From the NCBI GenBank assembly GCA_964482055.1, contig CAYZVX010000011.1, positions 1-46,412 of the forward strand: DNA of 46,412 nt, given 5' to 3'. Made by a program: the position numbers and the translations under genes. Positions 7,860 to 15,836 of the stretch are shown here, one piece after another; within the stretch, counting starts at the first letter, position 1, and each line of letters opens with the position of its first letter. The DNA comes from G020354085 sp964482055 (GTDB taxonomy: Bacteria > Pseudomonadota > Gammaproteobacteria > Acidiferrobacterales > Sulfurifustaceae). The notes under the pieces are model-generated. The model worked only from the letters and a program-made list of their open reading frames with translations. It did not search any database and was not told the DNA's origin.

Positions 7860-8882
7860 CTAACCGCCGGTATACCCGGAGCCGGCGCGCCGAATCATAC
7901 CCTGGGAGTGCGGATCAAGCCCCTCACGCAATTGCTCGGTCGACCACCGGCAATATGACGCCAGGCCGCGCAGCACGCCGGCCGCGACGGCCAGGCCTCG
8001 GCCGGGTTCGCCGGTGCGCGCCGCTTCGACAGCTGCATTGAGGGCGAGCAGCTCGGTTCGCTCGGCGATCGCGCTGATCGCCTCGTGGGCCGTGGCGATC
8101 GCCTCGTCGCTGGCGTTGTTCGTGCGGGGCTCCCCCGAGATACCGACCCCGGCGCGCTGCCGCGCGTGCCGAAAGCGCGCCGCCGCCTGGATCACACCCA
8201 GCTCGTCGCGCCGACCCGTGTAAACCTCGGTGGCGAGAGGATCGTCGAATTCCATGCGTGCTGCGCGCGCGGCCGTGCGGATCGGCCGCGTGATCGGTAC
8301 CGTGGCGGCTGAGGCCATCGCCAACGCCGCCGCGATCGCGCCGAACACGAGCCTGTTGTCTGCGCCCGGCAGAAGACCGACGGCCAGCACCAGCGGCGCC
8401 ATCGTCGCCAGGGTCGCAGTCGCGTGACGCCGCCAGGCACGATCGCACCAGCGTTGCCACCAGCGCGGACGCGCGGCGGCGCGCAGTCGCGCGTACAGCT
8501 TCTCGGCGCGCTGCACCGTCTCGGCATCCGCCGGGACGCCTATCGACTGGAGCTCCGCGACACCGCCATTGACCACGACGGGCGCCACCACCGCATCGAC
8601 CCAGTAATGGTCGCCGTTCTTGCATCGATTCTTGATCACACCCATCCAGGTGCCGCCGCCCTGCAGCCGCTGCCACATGTCCTTGAAGATCTGCGGCGGC
8701 ATGTCGGGGTGGCGCACGAGACTGTGGCCCGCGCCAATGAGCTCCGTCGCGCTGAAACCGCTGGCCTCCTCGAAGTCCCGGTTCACCGCCGTTATGCGGC
8801 CCTGCCAATCGCAGCGCGAGACGAGCTGCACGGTCGCCCCCAGCCGCCGTTCCCGGGCAGTGAACGGCAGATTCACTTTCAT
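7860..8882 (-). CDS. Aer-like PAS chemoreceptor with shortened, degenerate signalling domain
   Basis: 340 residues; intact Aer-type receptors are about 500. Residues 10-120 form a PAS domain (TAVNRDFEEASGFSATELIG, WVDAVVAPV), likely a redox or energy sensor. Two hydrophobic stretches around 157-196 anchor it, and DDPLATEVYTGRRDELGVIQ (213-232) is the Aer HAMP-like segment. After about 240 most of the methyl-accepting coiled coil is missing. What remains is the hairpin tip (ELLALNAAVEAARTGEPGRG, 277-296), which then diverges: the usual FAVVADEVR is replaced by LAVAAGVLR. The start MKVNLPFTARERRL fits the family. It may be a decaying receptor or one unable to signal to CheA normally. Confidence 0.8.
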   Translation of the reverse strand: MKVNLPFTARERRLGATVQLVSRCDWQGRITAVNRDFEEASGFSATELIGAGHSLVRHPDMPPQIFKDMWQRLQGGGTWMGVIKNRCKNGDHYWVDAVVAPVVVNGGVAELQSIGVPADAETVQRAEKLYARLRAAARPRWWQRWCDRAWRRHATATLATMAPLVLAVGLLPGADNRLVFGAIAAALAMASAATVPITRPIRTAARAARMEFDDPLATEVYTGRRDELGVIQAAARFRHARQRAGVGISGEPRTNNASDEAIATAHEAISAIAERTELLALNAAVEAARTGEPGRGLAVAAGVLRGLASYCRWSTEQLREGLDPHSQGMIRRAGSGYTGG

Positions 8883-8961
8883 CGCGCCGCTGCCCCGTTT
8901 GCCGCCGCGTGCCGCGCCCGCAACACCGCCTTACGGGTATCGCGGCCCACGCGGGCAACCC

Positions 8962-10827
8962 TCAGATTCGAAACTGCCCGACGTGGCGCTGCAAGTCCGC
9001 CGCCAGGCGCGCCAGCTCCTCGCTCGAGGTTGCCGTCTGCTGTGCGCCGCTTGCCGTCTGACTCGCGATTTCGCTGATGTTGACGATATTGCGATTGATC
9101 TCCTCGGCGACGCTCCCCTGCTCCTCGGCGGCGCTGGCAATCTGGTTGTTCATGTCGACGATCTCGGCCACGGCCTTGGTGATCGATTGCAGCGCTCCCC
9201 CCGCCTGGGCGGCCTGCTTGACGCTCGCCTGAGCCTGCGCCTGGCCTTCGGCCATGGCGCGCGCCGCTTCCCGCGCGCCGGCCTGCAATTGCTCGATCAT
9301 CTGGCGGATCTCCTGGGTCGACTGCTGGGTGCGCGAGGCCAGGGTCCGGACCTCGTCGGCCACCACGGCGAAGCCGCGACCTTGCTCGCCGGCGCGCGCC
9401 GCCTCGATCGCAGCATTGAGCGCCAGCAGGTTGGTCTGCTCGGAGATGTCCTTGATCACGTCGACCACGGTGCCGATGCGCTGCGACTCGCTCTCGAGCT
9501 TCTGGATCACGCCCGAAACCTTCTCGACCTCGGCGGCCAGGCTCTCGATCGAGCCGACGGCATGCTCGACGATGTCCCGGCCGTCCTTCGCTTCCTTGTT
9601 GGCCCGTTGCGCCGCCTGCGCCGCGGCCGCGGCATTGCGCGCCACCTCCTGCACCGTCGAGGTCATCTCGGTCATGGCCGTCGCAATCTGCTCGGTCTCG
9701 GCCTTCTGCGTGCGTACGCCCTGGCTGCTCTGCTCGGTGATGATCGAGAGCTCCTCGGCGGCCGAGGACAGGCTCGTCGACGATTGCGTGACCTGGCTGA
9801 GCAGGCCACGCAGCTTCTCGCCCATCGCCTTGGTGGCCGCGAGGATCTGCCCGGTCTCGTCGCTGCGGGTCACGGCGATCTTCGCCGTGAGGTCGCCATC
9901 GGCGATGCGGTTGACGTGGGCCACGACCTCGTCGAGCGGGCGGAACGACAGTTTCATGTACCAATAGACGCCGAACAGCGACACCCCGATGATCAGGGCG
10001 ACGGCGAGATAGGAAAAGAGCCTGATGCGCCGCTGCGCCCGGTAGTCCGCAGTGATGTTGCTCGCGCTCACCAGGCGCGCGACGACGGCTCCGCCGACGT
10101 CCTTGATCGGCAACACCGCGAGCGAGTACACGGCGGCGTCGAGGTGTACCGTGCCGGTCGCGCGCTGGGAGTGCTCCGGCAGCCGGGCGGCAAGCTTTCC
10201 GAACAGGTCCTTGTGCGTCTCGTACTCGCCCTTGTTGTCAGCGCCGATGATAAAGACCTCGGAGGAATCATTGACCTTGAAGTCCTCGATGGCGCCCTGA
10301 AGATGGCGGGCAAACACCCCGGCGCCGGCGATCTTGCCACGCACGTACAGCGGAAAGCTGACGACCGCGACGAGCGACCCGTCATCGTCGCGCTCGAGGC
10401 CGCGTTGTATCTTACCCTCCGCCAGCGCCTTCCTCACCAGGCTCTTGCGCGTCTCGCCGTTGAAGTCCCTCGGTGCCGAGTAAAGCACCTTACCGGTCGT
10501 ATCGGCGATTTGCAGCTTCGTCACGGTCTTCGACGCCGACAGCAGGTTGTAGGTCGTGCTGGCGGTTTCGGCCAACGCCTTATGGTCACCCCTTTGCAGG
10601 GCGTCGAGGGTCTCGCGATCCCGGGTCAGGCTGACCGCACCCTCCTGCATGTGGTCCATCTGGCTGGAAAGGATCTTGGTCCAGAGGATGGCCTTGCCGT
10701 TGAGGGTGGCCTCCGCCAGCCGCTCGTCGCTCTCGCTCTGCAACAGCTTGCCGGTCACGAGCAGCGCGCCCGTGACCAGCAGCGTTACCGCCATCGAGGC
10801 GACGGTGATACGCGCCTTGAGTGTCAT
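8962..10827 (-). CDS. Methyl-accepting chemotaxis protein with periplasmic Cache-type sensor
   Basis: 621 residues. A first membrane helix (residues 8-28) is followed by a periplasmic domain of about 240 residues. Features such as TTGKVLYSAPRDF, VAVVSFPLYVRGKIAGAGVFARHL and AVYSLAVLPIKDVGGAVVARLV suggest a double-Cache sensor fold. A second helix (about 273-296), a HAMP domain (RPLDEVVAHVNRIADGDLTAKI) and a full signalling domain follow, with an intact tip NLLALNAAIEAARAGEQGRG FAVVADEVR. The ligand cannot be predicted. It lies 49 bases downstream of the rhodanese gene and is probably co-transcribed with it. Confidence 0.93.
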   Translation of the reverse strand: MTLKARITVASMAVTLLVTGALLVTGKLLQSESDERLAEATLNGKAILWTKILSSQMDHMQEGAVSLTRDRETLDALQRGDHKALAETASTTYNLLSASKTVTKLQIADTTGKVLYSAPRDFNGETRKSLVRKALAEGKIQRGLERDDDGSLVAVVSFPLYVRGKIAGAGVFARHLQGAIEDFKVNDSSEVFIIGADNKGEYETHKDLFGKLAARLPEHSQRATGTVHLDAAVYSLAVLPIKDVGGAVVARLVSASNITADYRAQRRIRLFSYLAVALIIGVSLFGVYWYMKLSFRPLDEVVAHVNRIADGDLTAKIAVTRSDETGQILAATKAMGEKLRGLLSQVTQSSTSLSSAAEELSIITEQSSQGVRTQKAETEQIATAMTEMTSTVQEVARNAAAAAQAAQRANKEAKDGRDIVEHAVGSIESLAAEVEKVSGVIQKLESESQRIGTVVDVIKDISEQTNLLALNAAIEAARAGEQGRGFAVVADEVRTLASRTQQSTQEIRQMIEQLQAGAREAARAMAEGQAQAQASVKQAAQAGGALQSITKAVAEIVDMNNQIASAAEEQGSVAEEINRNIVNISEIASQTASGAQQTATSSEELARLAADLQRHVGQFRI

Positions 10828-10876
10828 CGTTGTCTGCCTGCGTTATTGTTCACCGGGGACAGATACAATCGGTCTG

Positions 10877-11287
10877 TCACTCCACCGGGTAGCCGGCGGC
10901 CTTCCAGTCGGGGAAGCCGAGACGGTAGTAGTACACCTTGGCGTAACCCCAGCTCGCGGCCTTGGCGCTTGCCTCGCTCGAGCGCATGCAGCTTGGCCCA
11001 TTGCAGTACATCACGACTTCCTGGTTCTTCTTGGCGTGCTTGCCGAGCGTATCGGCAGAGAAATTCTTGTGGAGGTCGAGATGCACGGCTCCGGGGATAC
11101 GGCCGGCGTTCCAATCCTTGTCATTGCGCACATCGACGAAGACAACGCCTTTGTCGAACAACGCCTTGGCCTTGGCGCCGTCCACGGTGGTGGCGCCCGG
11201 CACCGACTCGGGTGAGACCTTCTCGGCCTGCGCCGCTGGCACGACCGCCAGCATAAGGGCAAGGAAAGAGTAGATGATCCGCGACAT
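10877..11287 (-). CDS. Secreted single-domain rhodanese
   Basis: 136 residues with a Sec signal peptide (cleavage near AQAEK, residue 22), so it should act in the periplasm. The rhodanese fold is shown by VVFVDVRNDKDWNAGRIPGAVHLDL and the C-terminal WGYAKVYYYRLGFPDWKAAGYPVE. The active loop reads YCNGPSCMRSS: Cys95 is the candidate persulfide-forming residue and Cys100 is a second cysteine in the loop. The cysteine-to-arginine spacing is longer than in the common CxxGxRS type. It sits directly before a chemoreceptor gene and behind a FliA-like promoter. The substrate is unknown. Confidence 0.87.
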   Translation of the reverse strand: MSRIIYSFLALMLAVVPAAQAEKVSPESVPGATTVDGAKAKALFDKGVVFVDVRNDKDWNAGRIPGAVHLDLHKNFSADTLGKHAKKNQEVVMYCNGPSCMRSSEASAKAASWGYAKVYYYRLGFPDWKAAGYPVE

Positions 11288-11387
11288 ACGAATAGACCTC
11301 CGTTCTCAGACTTGATCTGGGACTACGACAATCACGAGCGACCCTGCCAAGAGCGGCAGCCCGCCGCCGGATCGCCGTTCGCACTGG

Positions 11388-11414
11388 CTATCGGCCGGTG
11401 CCCGCGAGACTTGA
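11388..11414 (-). promoter_or_regulatory. Candidate FliA (sigma-28) promoter for the rhodanese-chemoreceptor pair
   Basis: On the minus strand: TCAAGTCT, 11 bases, GCCGATAG. Against the FliA consensus TAAAGTTT-N11-GCCGATAA this matches 6/8 and 7/8 with exact spacing. It lies about 100 bases before the rhodanese ATG at 11287, in an otherwise empty 287-base spacer (11288-11574). Confidence 0.6.
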
Positions 11415-11574
11415 TGTCGAGCGCCCGGCCGTCGGAGCGCCGACGCGCAAGCGTCCGACCCTTCGCATCAGCAATTCGCGTGCCGTCTTCATTCGAGTGA
11501 TACGTGATGAGTTCTGGACAGGCTCTTCAACGCATCAACCGAGCACTTGGCGCTTCTAACTTGAAATTCGGCGG

Positions 11575-12513
11575 CTAGGCTGCCTTACTGGACCCGGGCC
11601 CAATGACTTCCAGCACTAGCTTGGCGAGCTCGTCGGCGCTGAACTTCGGCAGAAACCGGTCGGCGCCGACCTTCTTCACCATCGAGTCGTTGAAGATCCC
11701 TGACAGCGACGAGTGCATCAGCACGAACAGGCCCTTCAAGCGCTCGTCGCGCTTGATGGCGCTCGTCAGGGTATATCCGTCCATCACCGGCATCTCGATA
11801 TCGGAAATGACCAGCGCCACCTGCTCGGCGATGGGTTTGCCGTCGGCGACCAGCTTTTGCAGCTGGGTGAGCGCATCCTGACCGTCCTTGGCAAATAGGC
11901 ACTTCAGTCCGACCTGCTCCAAGGTCTTACCCACCATCTTGCGTGCCGTGCTGGAATCGTCCACCACCATGACCGGAAGGTCCTTGCGCTGGGGCGCAAC
12001 GTGCGTCTCCTTGATGGCGCGGCCGACCTCGGTGAAGACGCCGGTGATCTCGGCCAGAATCTTCTCGACGTCGATGATCTCCACGAGCTCGCCGTCGATC
12101 TCGGTCACCGCCGTGAGATAGCTGCTCACGCCCGCCGTGGTCGGCGGCGGCTTGATCGCGTCCCAGCGCATGTTCAGGATGCGGTCGACGCTGCCTACCA
12201 GGAATCCCTGTACGGTGCGATTGAATTCCGCCACGACGAGCCGCAGATTGCCGGCCTCCATCGGCAAACGATGGCCGAGGATGCGCGCCAGGTCGACGAC
12301 GGGAAACGCGCGGCCGCGCACGTAGGCGAGACCCCGCACCGCCCGGTGCGCGTTCGGCATGGGGCGCAGCGGCGGACATTCCAGCACCTCGCGCACCTTG
12401 AACACATTGATGCCATAACGCTGCTTGCCGTTGAAGCGGAACAACAGCAACTCAAGTCGGTTGTGCCCGGCCAGCTGGGTACGCTGGTCGACACTCTCCA
12501 GGATGCCTGCCAT
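11575..12513 (-). CDS. cheV: Chemotaxis coupling protein CheV (CheW-REC)
   Basis: 312 residues from the ATG at 12513 (MAGILESVDQRTQ); the longer open frame upstream would include the promoter and has no family match. Residues 1-170 are a CheW-like coupling domain (GKQRYGINVFKVREVLE, AVRGLAYVRGRAFPVVDL). Residues about 180-305 form a response-regulator receiver with the acidic pair in VMVVDDSSTARKM, the phospho-acceptor Asp in VISDIEMPVMDGYTL, and a conserved Lys in FLPKFSADEL. CheV couples receptors to CheA and adjusts signalling by phosphorylation. Confidence 0.95.
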   Translation of the reverse strand: MAGILESVDQRTQLAGHNRLELLLFRFNGKQRYGINVFKVREVLECPPLRPMPNAHRAVRGLAYVRGRAFPVVDLARILGHRLPMEAGNLRLVVAEFNRTVQGFLVGSVDRILNMRWDAIKPPPTTAGVSSYLTAVTEIDGELVEIIDVEKILAEITGVFTEVGRAIKETHVAPQRKDLPVMVVDDSSTARKMVGKTLEQVGLKCLFAKDGQDALTQLQKLVADGKPIAEQVALVISDIEMPVMDGYTLTSAIKRDERLKGLFVLMHSSLSGIFNDSMVKKVGADRFLPKFSADELAKLVLEVIGPGSSKAA

Positions 12514-12544
12514 GGGTGCCCTCACGAGGTGATGATGCCTGAGG

Positions 12545-12571
12545 TTATCGGCCCGATCGCCCGGGCGTTTA
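12545..12571 (-). promoter_or_regulatory. Candidate FliA (sigma-28) promoter of cheV
   Basis: On the minus strand: TAAACGCC, 11 bases, GCCGATAA. The -10 box is a perfect FliA match and the -35 keeps the TAAA core. It lies about 32 bases before the cheV ATG, a sensible leader length. Confidence 0.65.
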
Positions 12572-12733
12572 GCGCCGGCGGTCCAGCGCTTGCGATCCAA
12601 GCGGCGCTGGTGCCCTGGACCCCACGGCGACACCGCAGGCATAGGATTTGCAGAAAACAGGCCAATTCTTCGCGAGCGCACGAAATAGATCTGCGCACCA
12701 CCATCGCGCACAAACCAATGCGAGGTATATGTC

Positions 12734-14083
12734 GTGACTAAAACCGTTCTGCTCACCCGTCACGCGCTGCCGATCCTGCAGGCGGCCGCGGCCTCGGACC
12801 ACCAGGCCTTGGCGGAGCTCACGCGCCGGCATACTGGCACCGCCAACGCCTTGACGCCGGTTATCGAGAGATTCACCGCCCAGAACGGCAGGCTCGTTGA
12901 AATCGCGCGCCAGGGCATCGGGGGTCTCGAGCAGGCAGTCGACATCCTGATCAAGAATGGCGCCTTCGCCAAAGAGATCCGCCTGATCATGGACCACGTG
13001 ACGACGGTCGCCACCGCGGTCGAGGAGATGGCGGCCGCCGCCAACGAGATCTCGCGCAATGCCCAGGACACGGCCAAGCGCGCCGCGGAGAGCCGGACGA
13101 AGTCCGACGACGGCAATCTCGGCGTGTCGTCGCTCATGGGCAACATGGACCAGCTCGAGACCGCGGTCAGCTGCATGGCCGACAGCATGAAGCAGTTCGT
13201 CGGCTTCAGTCAGGAGATCAACAAGCTCACCTCGATCGTCAAGGACATCGCCCACCAGACCAACCTGCTCGCGCTCAACGCGGCCATCGAAGCGGCGCGC
13301 GCTGGTGAGGCGGGCCGCGGTTTCGCGGTTGTCGCCGACGAAGTGAAAAAGCTCGCCGACAAGACCACCCAGGCCACCGGGGAGATCGAGTCGGTGACCA
13401 ACACGATGAACAGCCTGTCGGCGAACGTGACCGAGTCGGTCAACACCAGCATGGCCAGGCTCAAGCAGAGTGTCGACAGCCTCGAAACCGTGGCCACAGC
13501 GCTCGCCGATGGCAACGCCGTGATCCAGGAGGTCAACGATCGCGTGCACCAGATCGCCGCCGCCGCCGAGGAACAGAGCACGGTCGCGGCGGACATGGCG
13601 AAGAACATCGCAAACATCACCACCTCGCTCCAGAGCGAGAGCGCGCAGGTCGACGCCATCAGCGCCCATGCACGCGCCATCGCCCAGACCGCGGCGCAGC
13701 AGCTCAGCCTGTTTGCCGATAGCGGCCACGATGAATTGCTGATCGAGACGCTCAAGGGCGACCACCTGCAGTGGAAGGCGAGGCTCGCGGATGTGATCTA
13801 CGGCCGGACGTCCCTGTCGGATGGGGAAATCAAGGACCACACCCAGTGCCGGCTCGGCAAGTGGTACGCCTCCGCGAGCCGGGAGCGCTACGGCCAGGTG
13901 GCCGCCTTCCGCGACTTGGAAACCCCGCACGCGCGTGTCCACGCCCTGGGGCGTGACATCGTCAAGGCGGTGACCCAAGGCGACTACACCGGCGCGCTCA
14001 ACCTGTTCGCCGAAATGGAGGAGTACAGCAAGGAGCTGTTCCGGATGCTCGATGCGCTGGGGCGCTCGACCAAGACCGGCTGA
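12734..14083 (+). CDS. Soluble chemoreceptor with C-terminal CZB zinc-binding domain
   Basis: 449 residues with no membrane segment. A GTG start is used, with GAGG eight bases upstream. The middle is a complete signalling domain with intact tip (NLLALNAAIEAARAGEAGRG FAVVADEVKKLAD). Residues about 335-440 form a CZB domain: the His of DHLQW, the Cys of DHTQCRLGKWY and the two His of PHARVH fit the known 3-His/1-Cys zinc site. CZB domains are described as sensors of zinc or reactive chlorine species. It is divergent from cheV and 18 bases before flgA. Its N-terminal 90 residues match no domain I recognise. Confidence 0.92.
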   Translation: MTKTVLLTRHALPILQAAAASDHQALAELTRRHTGTANALTPVIERFTAQNGRLVEIARQGIGGLEQAVDILIKNGAFAKEIRLIMDHVTTVATAVEEMAAAANEISRNAQDTAKRAAESRTKSDDGNLGVSSLMGNMDQLETAVSCMADSMKQFVGFSQEINKLTSIVKDIAHQTNLLALNAAIEAARAGEAGRGFAVVADEVKKLADKTTQATGEIESVTNTMNSLSANVTESVNTSMARLKQSVDSLETVATALADGNAVIQEVNDRVHQIAAAAEEQSTVAADMAKNIANITTSLQSESAQVDAISAHARAIAQTAAQQLSLFADSGHDELLIETLKGDHLQWKARLADVIYGRTSLSDGEIKDHTQCRLGKWYASASRERYGQVAAFRDLETPHARVHALGRDIVKAVTQGDYTGALNLFAEMEEYSKELFRMLDALGRSTKTG

Positions 14084-14101
14084 CTCCTGACCACTGGCGA
14101 C

Positions 14102-14824
14102 ATGAAAGGCTTGCCGAACATCTTGCGCCGGCTGGCAACGCTGCTCCTTGCGTTGCCAGGCGCGCTTGCCAGCCTGCCGGCCGGCGCCGAATCATTCGAG
14201 AGCCCGCAGCGCATCGAAAACCGCGTGCGCGAGCATCTCGCCAGCCGCATGCACAGCACGGATGCTTCCGCGACGGTCGAGGTCGGACCGATCGATACGC
14301 GGCTGCGCCTGCCGCGCTGCGCGCAGCCGCTCGAGGCATTCCTGGCGCCCGGCGCGAGGGAATTCGGCAACACGACAGTCGGCGTGCGCTGCAGCGGCGC
14401 CGAACCGTGGACCATCTACGTAACCGCCACGGTGCATGTCATGGGCGAGGTCGTGGTGAGCGCGCGGAGCGTGGCCCGCGGCGCGACCCTCACCCAGGCC
14501 GACCTCACCACGCGCCGCCTGGACCTGGCGGCGCTCCCGCCCGGGGCGGCCACGAGCCTGGCACAGGTTGAGGGAAAGCTGCTGAAACGACCCGTGGCGC
14601 CCGGAACCGTCCTGACCTCCGCCATGTTCGCCAGCAAGCCGCTGGTGCGCCGGGGCGAGACGGTGACGCTGCTGGCGCGCGCTGGGGGTCTCGACGTTCG
14701 AGTGGGCGCCGAGGCACTCGCCAGCGGCGCGGCGGGCGAACGCATCAAGGTGCGTAACACCAGCAGCCGCCGCGTGGTCGAGGCCATCGTGGTCGGCGCC
14801 GGGCTCGTGGAATCGGCCCTGTGA
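14102..14824 (+). CDS. flgA: Flagellar P-ring assembly chaperone FlgA
   Basis: 240 residues with a signal peptide (to about SLPAGAES). The C-terminal half carries the SAF/FlgA features: SARSVARGATLTQADLTTRRLDL, KRPVAPGTVLTSAMF, VRRGETVTLLARAGGLDV and IKVRNTSSRRVVEAIV. FlgA is a periplasmic chaperone for FlgI, encoded in this window. The gene follows the CZB receptor and precedes flgM by a short promoter-bearing spacer. Confidence 0.95.
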   Translation: MKGLPNILRRLATLLLALPGALASLPAGAESFESPQRIENRVREHLASRMHSTDASATVEVGPIDTRLRLPRCAQPLEAFLAPGAREFGNTTVGVRCSGAEPWTIYVTATVHVMGEVVVSARSVARGATLTQADLTTRRLDLAALPPGAATSLAQVEGKLLKRPVAPGTVLTSAMFASKPLVRRGETVTLLARAGGLDVRVGAEALASGAAGERIKVRNTSSRRVVEAIVVGAGLVESAL

Positions 14825-14860
14825 CAGGCGAAGCAGACGGCTATTATCCGGTGCGAGGGC

Positions 14861-14887
14861 TAAAGTTTTTCCCGATGCGGCCGCTAA
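14861..14887 (+). promoter_or_regulatory. FliA (sigma-28) promoter of flgM
   Basis: TAAAGTTT, 11 bases, GCCGCTAA: a perfect -35 and 7/8 of the -10 for the FliA consensus. It lies 27 bases before the flgM ATG. FliA-driven flgM expression is the classic feedback in which late promoters refill the anti-sigma factor. Confidence 0.9.
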
Positions 14888-14914
14888 GCTGAGCGTGTAC
14901 CGGAGGATGTCGTG

Positions 14915-15241
14915 ATGACGAACGAGATCAATGGTCTTTCCCACCCCCGCCCGCTCGACCCCGCGGACACCAAGGCCGCCAAAAATCCGACGGTCGGCCC
15001 CGATGCTGCGCCCGGCGCCAAGCCGCCGACCGCCACGGTGAGTGACAGCGTTACCCTGACCGACGCCGCCGCCCGCCTGCAAAAGCTCGAGGCCGCGCTT
15101 GCCGACCATCCGGTGGTCGACAAACAGCGCGTCGCCGACATCCGTCAAGCGCTGGCCGACGGTACTTACCGGGCAGATCCCGAGCGCATTGCCGACAAGC
15201 TGCTCGCGCTTGAGCGCGACCTGGCGCGGAGCGGCAAATAG
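14915..15241 (+). CDS. flgM: Anti-sigma-28 factor FlgM
   Basis: 108 residues from the ATG at 14915, which has GGAGG eight bases upstream; the in-frame GTG just before it is less well placed. The N-terminal half is Pro/Ala-rich and disordered-looking, starting MTNEINGL as in other FlgM proteins. The C-terminal half is the FliA-binding helical region (DSVTLTDAAARLQKLEAAL, VDKQRVADIRQALADGTYRADPERIADKLLALE). FlgM holds FliA inactive until exported through the finished hook. It is followed two bases later by flgN. Confidence 0.94.
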   Translation: MTNEINGLSHPRPLDPADTKAAKNPTVGPDAAPGAKPPTATVSDSVTLTDAAARLQKLEAALADHPVVDKQRVADIRQALADGTYRADPERIADKLLALERDLARSGK

Positions 15242-15243
15242 CC

Positions 15244-15702
15244 ATGCCCGCTGCGGCCGATACGATTTCGGCAGCCGAAACCATCGACCGCCTGCTGGCG
15301 GCGGAGATCGAGGGCGCCCGGCAACTGCTCGGCGTGCTGCGCCGCGAGCAACAGGCCCTTACCGGCCAAGACCCGAATTCGCTCGAGCAGACCGTCGCGG
15401 ACAAGCGCCAGGCCGTCGCCATGCTGCAGCAGCTAGCCCTGCGCCGGCACAGCCTTGCCGGCACGTTGCCGAATCGCGGGCTGCCCGAAGCGGGCGGCTC
15501 GTGCCGCACCGAGCTCGAACAGCTGCTCGTCGAGCTGCGCCGGCAAAACGAGATCAATGGTGCCTTGGTACAGCGTCGGCTGCAGCACGCGCGCCAGGCG
15601 CTGGCGGTGCTGCGCGGGCAGTCCGGTCAGCCGGGTCTGTATGACCCGCGCGGCGCGTTCGAGCGCGAATCAGGCGCCGGACGCTCCATCGTCTCGGCCT
15701 GA
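15244..15702 (+). CDS. flgN: Flagellar export chaperone FlgN
   Basis: 152 residues, mostly helical, in the invariant place after flgM. Typical FlgN traits are the N-terminal helix LLAAEIEGARQLLGVLRREQQAL, ADKRQAVAMLQQLALRR, and RRQNEINGALVQRRLQHARQALAVLRG. Family members bind the hook-filament junction proteins FlgK and FlgL for export; those genes are not in the window. The C-terminal 30 residues are low complexity. Confidence 0.88.
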   Translation: MPAAADTISAAETIDRLLAAEIEGARQLLGVLRREQQALTGQDPNSLEQTVADKRQAVAMLQQLALRRHSLAGTLPNRGLPEAGGSCRTELEQLLVELRRQNEINGALVQRRLQHARQALAVLRGQSGQPGLYDPRGAFERESGAGRSIVSA

Positions 15703-15788
15703 CGTTTGCGCAGCGGCGCGCAGTGGGCGGGCGTCCCGCACCACGAACGCCTGCGACATTTGCCGGTGCGCGCATCGCTCGGCATGCG

Positions 15789-15815
15789 GAAAGTCTTTGC
15801 TAGACTTGCAGAAAA
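15789..15815 (+). promoter_or_regulatory. Possible FliA promoter of the YcgR gene
   Basis: GAAAGTCT, 11 bases, GCAGAAAA, each box matching 6/8 of the FliA consensus with exact spacing, 21 bases before the ATG at 15837. Weaker than the flgM and cheV sites. Confidence 0.42.
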
Positions 15816-15836
15816 TCACGCGGGCAGCGGGGCGGC

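Noticed and set aside
8620..11256. An 878-codon plus-strand open frame opposite the receptor genes
   Set aside because: It runs antisense through three clear minus-strand genes and arises from high G+C; its protein has no domain character.
12514..12756. Longer CheV start at 12756
   Set aside because: The extra 81 residues have no CheW character, and the FliA promoter lies inside that stretch.
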